DNA of 64,000 bases, taken from contig CAVOQE010000004.1 of NCBI GenBank assembly GCA_963698275.1, positions 454,103 to 518,102 on the forward strand, read 5' to 3'. Made by a program: the position numbers and the translations under genes. The notes under the pieces were generated by a model, which saw only the letters and a program-made list of their open reading frames with translations, was not told the origin of the DNA and did not search any database. This stretch comes from Anderseniella sp963698275 (GTDB lineage: Bacteria > Pseudomonadota > Alphaproteobacteria > Rhizobiales > Aestuariivirgaceae). Below, piece by piece: positions 41,701 through 51,266 of this stretch (position 1 is the first letter of the stretch; the number at the start of each line of letters is the position of its first letter).

Positions 41701-44349
41701 CTACTGGGAGTCCAGCATTCTCGACACCATTTCCAGCGTATCGGCTGACAGGTTGTCCTTGTCACGGATGATGCCGAGTGCTGCGCGGGCCCTGTCCTGC
41801 CGGACCTGATCCATCAACTGATAGGACCGGAATGCAGATACCATCCGGGCTGCCACTTGCGGATTGCGTTCATCCAGCGCCATGACCACTTCAGCCACAA
41901 GGTCATAGCCTGCGCCTGACGCATTGTTGAAACCGGTCTGGTTCATGCCGGCAAATGTGCCGATCAGCGCCCGGACCCGGTTCGGACGATTGATGCTGAA
42001 GTCATCGTGCTTCATCAACTGCCGTATATGAGCGGCAGTGTCCGGGCCTGTGCGCATGGCATGCAGGGAAAACCATTTGTCGACAATCAGGTGGTCCTTG
42101 GCGAACCGCTCGTGAAACGTGTCGAGCGCCTGGTCCCGTTCCGCCACTTCCAGACCGGCGAGTACATTCAGTGGTCCCATCATGTCGGACATGTGCCGGG
42201 CGGTCTTGAACCGGCTCAGTGCCTTGGCTGCGGTCTCAGCCGGTCTTGCAGCAGCCAGCAGGGACAATGCCGCATAGGCCAAAGCCCGCTGCCCGGCAGC
42301 TTGCGCACTTGCCGAATAATCACCGGCAGGCAGGTCATCAGCCAGGCGTTCAAGTTGCTCCGCCAGCCTGGTACCGACAGTTCTGCGGACCTGATCTCGT
42401 GCGGTTTGAATCAGGTCCGGATTGACATTGCGGCCCAGCATGTTGGCAATGTCTGCCTCACTTGGCAGTGCAAGCATCTGGGCCTTGAAGGCCGGCTCCA
42501 GTTCCCGTGAGGCCAAAACGTCGGCCAGTGCATCGCCATAGTCATCAATCACATCCGGTTCGTCGCCGTCCTTGATTGTGCGCATTGCCGACATGATAAT
42601 CGACCGTGACAGAGTCTGGCCTGATTCCCAGCGATTGAACGCATCGCGGTCGTTGGCCATCAGGAACAGCAACTCGTCGTCGCGTTGCCCGGTTGTCAGA
42701 TTGATCGGGGCGGAAAACCCGCGATTGATTGACAGTACCGGACGATCTGTAATGCCGGTGAAGGTCCAGCTTTGCCTGGCCGAGCGCATTTCCAGAATAC
42801 CGCTGTCGATGCGCCTGCCGTCATCCAGAACCAGATCCATGTCAGTGCCATCCGGCCCGATCAGGCCGGTTGCAAGGGGTATGTGCATGTCCGGCTTTTC
42901 GGCCTGGCCCGGGGTTGGAGCAAGTGATTGGCTGACGGTCAGCGTGGCGCTGGCTGCTGCCTGGTCCCAGTCGAGCCGGGCATTCACGGACGGCGTGCCA
43001 GCATGATTGTACCAGTTGAAAAACTGCGCCAGGTCCTGGCCTGATGCTTCTTCCATGCAGGCTGCGAAATCTTCCACGGTGGCTGCGTCACCATCATGCC
43101 TGTCAAAGTAGATATTCAGCGCTTTTGCGAACTTTTCCGCGCCCAACAGCGTCTTGAACATGCGCACCACTTCGGCGCCTTTTTCATACACCGTGGCAGT
43201 ATAGAAATTGTTGATCTCGATGTAGGACTGGGGCCTGACCGGGTGTGCCAGTGGCCCGGCGTCTTCGGGAAACTGATGCGATCTCAAGGTGCGCACATCC
43301 TGGATGCGCTTGACCGCGCGCGAACGCATGTCGGAGGTGAACTCCTGGTCGCGGAAAACCGTCAGGCCTTCCTTGAGGCACAACTGGAACCAGTCGCGGC
43401 AGGTAATCCGGTTGCCGGTCCAGTTGTGAAAATACTCATGCGCGATGATCGCTTCGATGTTGACATAGTCCTGGTCGGTGGCGGTGTCGGCGCGCGCCAG
43501 TATGTATTTGTCGTTGAAAACGTTGAGACCCTTGTTCTCCATCGCGCCCATATTGAAGTCCGACACCGCAACGATCATGAAAATATCCAGGTCATATTCC
43601 CGGCCAAACGCGGTTTCGTCCCATCGCATCGACGCCTTGAGGCTTTCCATCGCCCAGTCGCAGCGGTCCTGCTTGCCCTGTTCAACATAAATCCGCAGTT
43701 CCACCTTGCGCCCTGACAGGGTGGTGAAATGATCGGTGACGCAAGCCAGGTCACCTGCAACCAGGGCAAACAGATAGGCAGGTTTCGGCCACGGGTCCTG
43801 CCAGACCGCAAAATGGCGGCCACCGGCCAGGTCTCCGGTCTCAACCGGATTGCCGTTGGCCAACAGCACCGGGACGCTTTCCCGGTCAGCTTCAACACGA
43901 ACCTGGTAGGTTGCCAGTACATCGGGCCGGTCCAGGAAGTAGGTGATGCGGCGAAATCCTTCTGCTTCACATTGGGTGCAATAAACCCCATTGGAGCGGT
44001 ACAGGCCCGACAGTGCCGTATTTGCATCCGGATTGCATTGCGTCTCGATGGTCAGCTCGAACTGGCCTTCGGGCAAGTCGTTAATGACCAGCTGGTTTGC
44101 CGCGACAGTGTAGCGGTTGGCGCCGATTGTCTCGCCATCGATGGCAATGGACTTGAGCTCCAGTGCCTGCCCGTCCAGGCGCAACGGCGCATTGACAGTC
44201 TTGGAGGCCGGATTGGGCCGCATTTTCAGAACCGAGACAACGCTTGTTGCGGTTGGCTGCAGGCTGACATCCAGAGACACGTCATCGATCAGATAGTCTG
44301 ACGGCTTGTAATCTTTCAGGCGAATGGTCGGTGGGGTTTCGGTGCGCAT
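41701..44349 (-). CDS. pepN: Aminopeptidase N (M1 family)
   Basis: An 882-residue zinc metallopeptidase that removes N-terminal residues from peptides in the cytoplasm. The exopeptidase motif GAMENKGLNVF lies near residue 265. The zinc-binding HEYFHNWTGNR lies near residue 300, followed by the distal Glu in LKEGLTVFRDQEF. Four-domain length is normal for the bacterial PepN group. The downstream neighbour on the same strand is the sensor kinase; 18 bases upstream lies the DadA-like gene, so the two are probably co-transcribed. Confidence 0.95.
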   Translation of the reverse strand: MRTETPPTIRLKDYKPSDYLIDDVSLDVSLQPTATSVVSVLKMRPNPASKTVNAPLRLDGQALELKSIAIDGETIGANRYTVAANQLVINDLPEGQFELTIETQCNPDANTALSGLYRSNGVYCTQCEAEGFRRITYFLDRPDVLATYQVRVEADRESVPVLLANGNPVETGDLAGGRHFAVWQDPWPKPAYLFALVAGDLACVTDHFTTLSGRKVELRIYVEQGKQDRCDWAMESLKASMRWDETAFGREYDLDIFMIVAVSDFNMGAMENKGLNVFNDKYILARADTATDQDYVNIEAIIAHEYFHNWTGNRITCRDWFQLCLKEGLTVFRDQEFTSDMRSRAVKRIQDVRTLRSHQFPEDAGPLAHPVRPQSYIEINNFYTATVYEKGAEVVRMFKTLLGAEKFAKALNIYFDRHDGDAATVEDFAACMEEASGQDLAQFFNWYNHAGTPSVNARLDWDQAAASATLTVSQSLAPTPGQAEKPDMHIPLATGLIGPDGTDMDLVLDDGRRIDSGILEMRSARQSWTFTGITDRPVLSINRGFSAPINLTTGQRDDELLFLMANDRDAFNRWESGQTLSRSIIMSAMRTIKDGDEPDVIDDYGDALADVLASRELEPAFKAQMLALPSEADIANMLGRNVNPDLIQTARDQVRRTVGTRLAEQLERLADDLPAGDYSASAQAAGQRALAYAALSLLAAARPAETAAKALSRFKTARHMSDMMGPLNVLAGLEVAERDQALDTFHERFAKDHLIVDKWFSLHAMRTGPDTAAHIRQLMKHDDFSINRPNRVRALIGTFAGMNQTGFNNASGAGYDLVAEVVMALDERNPQVAARMVSAFRSYQLMDQVRQDRARAALGIIRDKDNLSADTLEMVSRMLDSQ

Positions 44350-44367
44350 CTTGAATCCTGAGCCTGG

Positions 44368-45636
44368 TTACATGGGCCGGTTGATATGAAAGGGTGCGGG
44401 ATCGGTATTGCTGGTACGTGCGGTCATCATGTCGGCGATCATCCGGCCTGTCGTTGGCCCCCAGCTCAGCCCCATATGGCCATGGCCGAAGCCATACCAC
44501 ACATTGACCAGGTTCGGAGACGGTGAAATCACCGGCAGTGAGTCCGGCGTGCTCGGTCGGCGGCCCATCCATTTCGTTTCGGAGCCGTTTATATCCCGCA
44601 ATTGCGGCAATACCCGCTTGCCGTAGACATGCATCTGGTCAGCCCGGCGCCAGTCCGCGGGCGCGTCATTTGCGGCAATTTCATCGGACCCGGCGATCTT
44701 GATGCCGTCATGATGCGGTGTCACGGCACCGGGCTGGCCGGCATGGGTGACCGCGCGGCCGAGCCTGACACCGGGGTCTTTCATGATGACATGATAGCCG
44801 CGCTCTGCCTGCAGCAACACTTTCGAGCCCAGCATGCGGGCAAGTTCATGGGACCAGGCGCCGGCACATACGCACAGGTTTTGCACCATCTGTTCCCCGG
44901 CATTCATCAGGTGCAGCCGGGTGGCCCGGGTGCCGTCCTGGTCTATGCTGATGACTTCGTCCTGCACGATGTTGCCGCCATCGCGAACCACTTGCTCGGC
45001 CAGTTTCTGCACCATCTCGAACGGATCGACAATCCGGTGCCAGCCGTCCCAGAACACCGCCTTGTAGATATCCGGTGTAAGATCAGGTTCAACCTCGCGG
45101 GCCTCATTGCCGCTGAGTTCTTCGCCGTCATAACCGTATTTGGCGCGCAGGGCGCGCCACCCGGCATTGTCATCATACTGTTTTCGGGTGCTGTACAGAT
45201 GCAATCCGTCGTCCATCGCCAACAGGTCGGACGCACCGGCGTGGGCCAGGATGGCACGATGATCCTGCAGTGCCCGCATGCCGAGTTGTGCGCGCGCGTC
45301 GGTGATCTTTTTCACCCGGTCAGGCAATGCGTTTCGGCCGACTGCCAATAACCATGGCAGCGCTGTTGGCAAATGGCGCCAGTGCACGGTGACCGGGCCC
45401 TTCGGGTCCAGCAGCCATCCGGGTATTTTCAACAACATGCCGGAATGGATCGGCGGCACGATGCCGGACACCACAACACCGCCGGCATTGCCGAAAGACG
45501 CACCTTCACCGGGCGGCACCTTGTCGATTACCGTAACCGCATATCCTTCACGCTGCAGGAACACCGCAGTCGACATTCCGATAATTCCGGCACCAATGAT
45601 GGTGGCTTGCGGCGGGGATGTTTTCAGCTTCGACAC
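44368..45636 (-). CDS. DadA-like FAD-dependent amino acid/amine dehydrogenase
   Basis: A 422-residue flavoprotein of the D-amino acid dehydrogenase/DAO group. The FAD-binding motif is ATIIGAGIIGMSTAVFLQRE at residue 11, followed by GEGASFGNAGGVV. The C-terminal FAD contact is NVWYGFGHGHMGLSWGPTTG near residue 375. Substrates of the group include D-amino acids, N-methylated amino acids and proline derivatives. It is divergent from the ridA-Rieske pair with only 89 bases between, which suggests joint control. RidA next to it would clear the imine that such dehydrogenases form. Confidence 0.85.
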   Translation of the reverse strand: MSKLKTSPPQATIIGAGIIGMSTAVFLQREGYAVTVIDKVPPGEGASFGNAGGVVVSGIVPPIHSGMLLKIPGWLLDPKGPVTVHWRHLPTALPWLLAVGRNALPDRVKKITDARAQLGMRALQDHRAILAHAGASDLLAMDDGLHLYSTRKQYDDNAGWRALRAKYGYDGEELSGNEAREVEPDLTPDIYKAVFWDGWHRIVDPFEMVQKLAEQVVRDGGNIVQDEVISIDQDGTRATRLHLMNAGEQMVQNLCVCAGAWSHELARMLGSKVLLQAERGYHVIMKDPGVRLGRAVTHAGQPGAVTPHHDGIKIAGSDEIAANDAPADWRRADQMHVYGKRVLPQLRDINGSETKWMGRRPSTPDSLPVISPSPNLVNVWYGFGHGHMGLSWGPTTGRMIADMMTARTSNTDPAPFHINRPM

Positions 45637-45725
45637 AGTATTCTTTCTGCTTCGGCAAATCGTGCTTGTGGAATGCTTTCAATCTGGAATTAATACACGG
45701 AAAGTGGAACCAGGAGAACCAGCCA

Positions 45726-46142
45726 ATGCCAGTGCACCAGCGCATCAGACCCTTCAACACCAAGGATACGTATCCTGAGCAGAACTTGTCCAACGATCTG
45801 TCGCAGGGCGTGGTGGCGCGCGGCACCATGGTGTTTCTGCGCGGCCAGGTGGCTCAGGACCTGGACAGCCGCGAGAGCCTGCATGCCGGAGATGCCGGCA
45901 AGCAGACGGCAAAGGCCATGCAGAACATCAAGATGCTGCTGGAAGAGGCCGGTTCCGAGCTCGCTCATATCTGCCGGATTGTCGTTTATGTGACAGACAT
46001 TCGTTACCGCGAGGCGGTATATCAGGAAATGGGCAAGTGGCTGGCAGGGGTGTTTCCGTGCTCCACCGGCCTTGTTGTGCCGGCGCTGGCCCGGCCCGAA
46101 TGGGTAGTGGAAATCGAGGTAACAGCGGTCATTCCTGATTGA
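45726..46142 (+). CDS. RidA family reactive-intermediate deaminase
   Basis: A 138-residue protein of the YjgF/YER057c/UK114 (RidA) family, which hydrolyses reactive enamine or imine intermediates. The family text is visible: GVVARGTMVFLRGQVAQD near residue 28, NIKMLLEEAGSELAHICRIVVYVTD, and the end with ALARPEWVVEIEVTAV, where the conserved Arg binds the carboxylate. An AGGAGA site lies 8-9 bases before the ATG at 45726. It is followed after 15 bases by the Rieske oxygenase. Confidence 0.88.
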   Translation: MPVHQRIRPFNTKDTYPEQNLSNDLSQGVVARGTMVFLRGQVAQDLDSRESLHAGDAGKQTAKAMQNIKMLLEEAGSELAHICRIVVYVTDIRYREAVYQEMGKWLAGVFPCSTGLVVPALARPEWVVEIEVTAVIPD

Positions 46143-46157
46143 TTAAAGGATGTTCAG

Positions 46158-47321
46158 ATGGCTCTTCAAGATGCACTTGGAAAACTGCAGGACACAGCGG
46201 CGAGCCCGCTTGAGCAGGCATTCAGTTCGCCGCCGGAGATTTACACCAGTCCGGACATGCTGGAGCTCGAACTGCGTGAAATCTTCGAGCGCGAATGGCA
46301 CTGTCCCGGCCTGGCCGCCGATATTGCCGAACCCGGTGACTATGTGACGTTCTCCATCGGCGATCAGCCGGTGTTCAGCATTCGCCAGAAAGACGGATCG
46401 ATCCGGTCATTCTCCAATGTGTGCCGCCACCGCATGATGCAGTTGCTGGAAGGCTCAGGCAACACCAGAACCATTGTCTGCCCCTACCATGCCTGGACCT
46501 ATGGCCAGGACGGGTCGTTGCGCGGTGCATCGCAAATGGAAAAATCGAAAGCGTTCAACAGACAAGACTTTTGCCTGCCCGAAATCCGCACCGAGATCTG
46601 GAACGGCTGGATTTACATCACGTTGAACCAGGATGCAGCACCCGTGGCGCAATTGCTGGCACCAATGAATGATCTGGTCGCACAGTTCCGCATGGACAAA
46701 TATATTCCTTGCGAAACCCAGGATCACGTCTGGCAGACCAACTGGAAACTGCTGACCGAGAATTTTATGGAAGGCTATCATCTGCCGGTCGCGCACAAGG
46801 CAACCGTCGGCCAGTGGATCGGCCTCGATGACACGGTGTTTCCGGACGAGGTAAGCCCGCATTTTACCTGGCAAACCTTCACCAAGGGCGAAACCGCGAC
46901 CTACGGCCTGGCGGCCGAGGCCAATGACTATCTCGAAGGCCGCTGGCGGTACACCACCATCATGCCGACCGTGTTCCCGGCCCATATGTACGTGCTGGCC
47001 CCGGACCATGTCTGGTATCTGTCACTGCGTCCCAAGGGTGTCGGCGAAGTGCACGTGCGCTTTGGCGTGGCGCTGGCGCCGGAACGTATCGAAGCGTTTC
47101 CCAGCAAAGAGGCAGCCCTGAAAGACCTGGTGTCGTTTTTCGACCACGTCAACGAGGAAGACCGGTTCGTGGTGGAGGGCATTTTCAAGGGCGCCCACGG
47201 CGCGCTGGCGAAGGCCGGACCGTTGAGCTACCTGGAGCGCGAAATCCACGATTTCCAGAAATACCTGGTGGCAAAGTTGTGTCCGCAAAAAACCGGCGCT
47301 GCAAAAGTGGCGGCGGAGTAG
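46158..47321 (+). CDS. Rieske non-heme iron oxygenase, alpha subunit (betaine/amine demethylase type)
   Basis: A 387-residue oxygenase subunit. The Rieske 2Fe-2S ligands are C89-R-H91 and C108-P-Y-H111. The mononuclear iron site has H208 and H213 in NFMEGYHLPVAHK, with a likely Asp ligand near residue 335 in NEEDRFVVEG. The text around the iron site is close to choline, carnitine, glycine betaine and stachydrine oxygenases rather than to aromatic ring dioxygenases. A reductase partner is not encoded nearby; the ferredoxin at 63.6 kb is too distant to assign. With RidA and DadA-like neighbours, N-demethylation of a betaine is the best guess. Confidence 0.85.
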   Translation: MALQDALGKLQDTAASPLEQAFSSPPEIYTSPDMLELELREIFEREWHCPGLAADIAEPGDYVTFSIGDQPVFSIRQKDGSIRSFSNVCRHRMMQLLEGSGNTRTIVCPYHAWTYGQDGSLRGASQMEKSKAFNRQDFCLPEIRTEIWNGWIYITLNQDAAPVAQLLAPMNDLVAQFRMDKYIPCETQDHVWQTNWKLLTENFMEGYHLPVAHKATVGQWIGLDDTVFPDEVSPHFTWQTFTKGETATYGLAAEANDYLEGRWRYTTIMPTVFPAHMYVLAPDHVWYLSLRPKGVGEVHVRFGVALAPERIEAFPSKEAALKDLVSFFDHVNEEDRFVVEGIFKGAHGALAKAGPLSYLEREIHDFQKYLVAKLCPQKTGAAKVAAE

Positions 47322-47393
47322 GGACTCAGCTTGAATGTCTGCTGTGCTGACAAGATTTTCGGTCTTGTTGGTTGTACCAAAGACAGATTGCGC

Positions 47394-48341
47394 TCACTCT
47401 GCAGCAGAAGACAGAGGTTGCCGATCGAGTAGGCCTTCCGAGTGAACTTCTTCAAATATCCAGGCCCTAAACCTGCCAATATCCGGACACTTCTTGCGTC
47501 CCTCCGTATAAGCAAATGAATAGATAGCGGTTGACGGACTCTCAATGTCGAACAATCGTTGGAGCCGTCCCTCAGATATTGTGTTGCGAGCCATGGCATC
47601 ATAAGCGAGTGCCACACCCTGCTGCTCTTCCGCCGCCGTCAGGGTCAACTCACAATGGGCCAACCGGGGGCCACGCGGCAGGCCGGTCGGCTCTACACCA
47701 GCTTCCGTAAGCCAGGTGGCCCAGCCGTCATCCACTTCGTCATGGAGCAGTGTGGTGCGCAGCAAATCCGCAGGCCCGCGCAGACCTTCTCGCTCAATGA
47801 ATGCGGGACTGGCAACCGGGTAGCGACCTGAGCGCATCAAAGGCTCAACAATTGCCGTTGCCACCGGCTCTGATCCCCAGTGAATAACGATGTCCGCCTC
47901 GTTCACCGAAAAATTCATGCAGGGAGCCCCGGCGGACACGGATATGACGATACTCTCTTTTTCCGGGTAACGGTGCAGGCGTGGCACAAGCCACCGTGCA
48001 GCAAATCCCGGCGTTGACAGAACGCGCAGTGCACTTGCCGGACCCCTGGCAGAGATACGCCGGGTGCTGGCGTCAAGAGCATCAAGAATGGGCGTCAGGT
48101 CTTTCAAATATGCGCTGCCGGCTTTGGTTAGCGACAGACGTTGCCGCTCGCGGACAAACAATGAGATACCCAAGATGGCTTCCAGTGATTTCACCTGATG
48201 GCTGATTGCCGAAGGTGTCAACGACAGTTCGACCGCTGCCTCGCGGAAGCTCAAACGTCTGGCAGCAGCCTCGAATGCACGAAGCGCAGGTTGCGGTGGA
48301 AGGTGGCGATTGCCGGCACATGAATTATTTTCAGCAGCCAA
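47394..48341 (-). CDS. LysR-type transcriptional regulator (GcvA-like)
   Basis: A 315-residue regulator with an N-terminal winged helix (RAFEAAARRLSFREAAVELS, then TPSAISHQVKSLEAILG) and a C-terminal ligand-binding domain (DIVIHWGSEP near residue 165, LAYDAMARNTISEGRL near 255). The DNA-binding text is of the GcvA-like subgroup. It lies 3' to 3' with the Rieske oxygenase gene and divergent from the cupin gene, so either may be its target; the short gap 48342-48423 suggests the cupin unit. Confidence 0.85.
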   Translation of the reverse strand: MAAENNSCAGNRHLPPQPALRAFEAAARRLSFREAAVELSLTPSAISHQVKSLEAILGISLFVRERQRLSLTKAGSAYLKDLTPILDALDASTRRISARGPASALRVLSTPGFAARWLVPRLHRYPEKESIVISVSAGAPCMNFSVNEADIVIHWGSEPVATAIVEPLMRSGRYPVASPAFIEREGLRGPADLLRTTLLHDEVDDGWATWLTEAGVEPTGLPRGPRLAHCELTLTAAEEQQGVALAYDAMARNTISEGRLQRLFDIESPSTAIYSFAYTEGRKKCPDIGRFRAWIFEEVHSEGLLDRQPLSSAAE

Positions 48342-48423
48342 TGAAATACCTTCGTTTGAATGTCTGTCACTGAGAAGCTTAGCATAAGAACCGCATCAAC
48401 CACATCATCCAAGGAGAAACCGC

Positions 48424-48879
48424 ATGTCAGTTTTCAAAACCGGCACTAAACAGTGCGCAGCCATGGCTTTCCTGACCGGCAATCTGATTGGTGGTGCTGG
48501 CATTGCCGTATTGGGTTCTGTCGCAATTGCCGCCGCGACCGCTCCCATCGAGCACAAAGGGTTAAAGGTGGAGGCACTGGGAGTAATTCCTGCCAAGTCC
48601 ATGGAGGCAACGCTCGGGCTTGAGGGTCACAAGCTGCAGCTCCGTGCCATTACTATCGAAGCTGGTGGTCAGATCGCCAAGCACAGCCACGAAACACGCC
48701 CGGGCCTCGTCAAGGTCATTGAGGGTGAATGGGTCGAGGGACGGCCGTCTGGTGAGGTCAGCATCGCAGCCGGGGATGCCGAAGCCATCATTGAGGATGA
48801 GAACACCTCGCATTGGTTTTTCAATCGCAGTAGCAGACCGGCAACGGCCATTGTGTGTGACATTGTCCCCGACAAGTGA
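48424..48879 (+). CDS. Cupin domain-containing protein
   Basis: A 151-residue protein with an N-terminal hydrophobic segment (about residues 14-38, possibly a signal or anchor) and a cupin barrel. Metal-ligand candidates are in AKHSHETRPGLVKVIEGEW near residue 80, with a later His in DENTSHWFFN. It could be a small oxygenase, isomerase or ligand-binding protein. An AAGGAG site precedes the ATG. It is followed after 12 bases by the cyclase-GFA fusion gene, so the two are probably one transcript. Confidence 0.8.
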   Translation: MSVFKTGTKQCAAMAFLTGNLIGGAGIAVLGSVAIAAATAPIEHKGLKVEALGVIPAKSMEATLGLEGHKLQLRAITIEAGGQIAKHSHETRPGLVKVIEGEWVEGRPSGEVSIAAGDAEAIIEDENTSHWFFNRSSRPATAIVCDIVPDK

Positions 48880-48891
48880 GCTGGCAAGAGG

Positions 48892-49965
48892 ATGAATGGC
48901 GACCGGACTTCTCCCGGCATGCAAAAAGTTTCCTCAACCGCAGTGAGGCGCAGACTGGCCGCCATCCTGGTGGCTGACATTGCCGGTTACAGCCGGTTGA
49001 TGAGTGCGGACGAGGAAGCGACTTTGCTGGAAATGCAGAAGTTCCGCTTCTCGCTTGTGGATCCCTCGATCGGCCAGCACCACGGTCGCATCATCAAAAC
49101 CATGGGCGATGGCTTGCTTGTGGAATTCGGGAGTGTTCACGACGCGATTGAATGCTCGCTCGCAATCCAGCGAGGCATGGTAGATCGGATGAGGGGTATC
49201 CCTGAAAATAGCCGGTTCAGATATCGCATGGGCATCAATCTTTGTGACCTACTGTCTGAAGGCGATGATGTATATGGGGATGGCGTCAACATTGCTGCAC
49301 GTTTGCAGGAGATTGCAGAACCCAACGGGATTGCCATATCGAGTGTCGTGCTGGGCCATCTGGAAGATGAACTCCAGCATGCATTCGCTGACATGGGCGC
49401 GCATGAACTAAAAAACATCACCCGGCCTGTACGTGTCTATCACTACAGTGCCGATGCCCATGAAAAGCCGGAAAATGTTGCTATTCGCCCTTTCATTGAC
49501 CCTCCAGACAACAAGCCAATGCTCATTACCGGTGGCTGTCTGTGTGGAAAAGTGCGCTATCAGGCAACAACCAAACCGCTTGGTTCCATGCTCTGCCATT
49601 GCAGAATGTGCCAGCGTTTTTCCGGTGCCCCCATTCTTGGCGGCACGACTTTTCTTGCAGAATCTCTGTCCTTCACCCAAGGTGAACCAAAGTACTTTGT
49701 GTCCTCTAAGATAGCTCAGCGTGGTTTCTGTGGCGACTGTGGCACCGCGCTGATTTACCAGGGCACGTTGGGTGTTTGGACGAAGTGGAGCATGATCTTC
49801 ACCGCCAGTCTGGATGAACCGGAGAAGTATCCGCCCACCTATCATCTCGGTATTGAAAGCACGATGCCGTGGCTCGACATTCACGACGATCTGCCCCGCA
49901 CCATGTGTAAGAATTCACCAAGCCTTGTAGATGCCTACAGAACCGTGAATGAAGAGGTGCCATAG
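48892..49965 (+). CDS. Class III adenylate/guanylate cyclase fused to a GFA domain
   Basis: A 357-residue protein with two domains not usually joined. The N-terminal class III cyclase (about residues 20-190) has the metal-binding aspartates in LVADIAGYSRLM and TMGDGLLVEFG, and the transition-state pair in GVNIAARLQ, so it may be active. The C-terminal part (about 210-340) is a GFA/CENP-V zinc fold with all cysteine groups in place: GGCLCGKVRY, CHCRMCQRFSG and GFCGDCGTAL. GFA proteins include glutathione-dependent formaldehyde-activating enzymes, though many have other roles. The fusion may couple cyclic nucleotide signalling to formaldehyde or thiol status. Confidence 0.85.
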   Translation: MNGDRTSPGMQKVSSTAVRRRLAAILVADIAGYSRLMSADEEATLLEMQKFRFSLVDPSIGQHHGRIIKTMGDGLLVEFGSVHDAIECSLAIQRGMVDRMRGIPENSRFRYRMGINLCDLLSEGDDVYGDGVNIAARLQEIAEPNGIAISSVVLGHLEDELQHAFADMGAHELKNITRPVRVYHYSADAHEKPENVAIRPFIDPPDNKPMLITGGCLCGKVRYQATTKPLGSMLCHCRMCQRFSGAPILGGTTFLAESLSFTQGEPKYFVSSKIAQRGFCGDCGTALIYQGTLGVWTKWSMIFTASLDEPEKYPPTYHLGIESTMPWLDIHDDLPRTMCKNSPSLVDAYRTVNEEVP

Positions 49966-50226
49966 ACTGGCCAGACGTAGCCCGGGATGTGTTCTGATAA
50001 AGTGAATAGGTTTGGGTGACGATGTGTGTTTCTGGCAGATAGGTGTCTTTGGGCATACTCAGCAGAGGTCTGTATGGCTCAAACCGGATATTTCAAACTG
50101 AAACACTACAGGCAGCAACGCAGTCATTACAGCTGCGAGCCGCACAGTTTACCTTCCTCGATAGCCCGCAGGGTGTCCTGTTTTCCAGCAAAGTGGCGCC
50201 GCGTTTTTCCGAATCCGGAGCTGCTA

Positions 50227-51057
50227 TCACACAGCGGTTGAATGCCGCTCTGGTTGCTCAATCGTTGAGCGCAGTTCGCTCATCATGCGCGCGTTCTCAA
50301 TCGCGATGACGCTCTGATCGGCAAACATGCGTGCCAGCTGCATGGCCTTGTCGTCGAACGGGCGCACGCTCTGCCGGTAAATCGTGAAGGCACCGACCAG
50401 GCGTTTGCCGGCCAGCATCGGAATGGCCGTAAACGAGCGGGCACCACCGAGTTTGGCCGTTGCGTCTCTCAGGGGATCACCGGTCCGGTAAACCTCCTCG
50501 GCCCGCACATCAACGATGTTTACGACCTCATGGCTGGCGGCCATGCGGCCAAGCCCGGTTTCAGGACCCGGCTGAATTTCACCTTGCGCAGCGAACCAGT
50601 CCTGAAAGTCGTTCGGAATGCCCCTGCTGTAGGTGGCCCTGAAACCGGTTGTTGCGGTGCAGTCAAACAGTATTCCGAATTCGGCGTCGCATAACTCCAG
50701 CGCATAGCCGAGCAGTGCTGCGATGACTTCCTTGATCTGGCCCTCGGAGCCGCTGATGATGCTGAGGACCTCGCTCAGTGCCCGCTCCCTGCTGATCGCC
50801 TCCTCCAGGCTCAATGCAAGCTCTGAAATGATTTCCGCCTGCTCGGCCTGGCTCTTGCGGTTGGGTGTCGCGCCGTCCAGCATCTTGTGCAGTTCGAGCT
50901 TTGAGGACACCTCAAGCTTCCGATAGATCGCGGCCAGATGTGTGCGAACCGTGGATGGAGCGATGCAGAGGCGCTCGGCAATCCGGTGATAAGTGTCTCC
51001 CAGCGCATAGGCTCGGGCAATTTCGAGCTCCCTGGGACTTAGGCGATCCTCGTGCAA
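50227..51057 (-). CDS. LuxR-type HTH plus GAF domain regulator
   Basis: A 276-residue protein with the helix-turn-helix at the N-terminus (SPRELEIARAYALGDTYHRI, then STVRTHLAAIYRKLEVSSK), a coiled-coil link, and a GAF domain (about residues 110-265, ending FADQSVIAIENARMMSELR). The same N-terminal arrangement occurs in larger rhizobial sensor kinases or cyclases, where an output domain follows the GAF. Here the frame ends soon after it, so this may be a shortened relative or a natural stand-alone regulator. It is divergent from the NTF2-like gene, a likely target. The gap 49966-50226 holds no gene I can support. Confidence 0.75.
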   Translation of the reverse strand: MHEDRLSPRELEIARAYALGDTYHRIAERLCIAPSTVRTHLAAIYRKLEVSSKLELHKMLDGATPNRKSQAEQAEIISELALSLEEAISRERALSEVLSIISGSEGQIKEVIAALLGYALELCDAEFGILFDCTATTGFRATYSRGIPNDFQDWFAAQGEIQPGPETGLGRMAASHEVVNIVDVRAEEVYRTGDPLRDATAKLGGARSFTAIPMLAGKRLVGAFTIYRQSVRPFDDKAMQLARMFADQSVIAIENARMMSELRSTIEQPERHSTAV

Positions 51058-51266
51058 CGCCGGTTCCTTTCAAAGCGGTCTGTCCGGTCAGGTTGAGCCT
51101 GTTGGCTGCTGGATCATGCGTCAATACTGCAAGTGCTGTAGGTCAACTACGGCATACCGAACAGAAAATACTGCATGTGCCTGATATCTCCCGCATCATT
51201 TATGGGCCACACTCGCTGCTGAACTCAAGCCGCAAACGACTTGACCAACCAGTGGAGGATCGAAAG

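Noticed and set aside
49966..50226. Search for an output domain remnant after the LuxR-GAF gene
   Set aside because: Short frames on both strands give no recognisable kinase, cyclase or transposase text.
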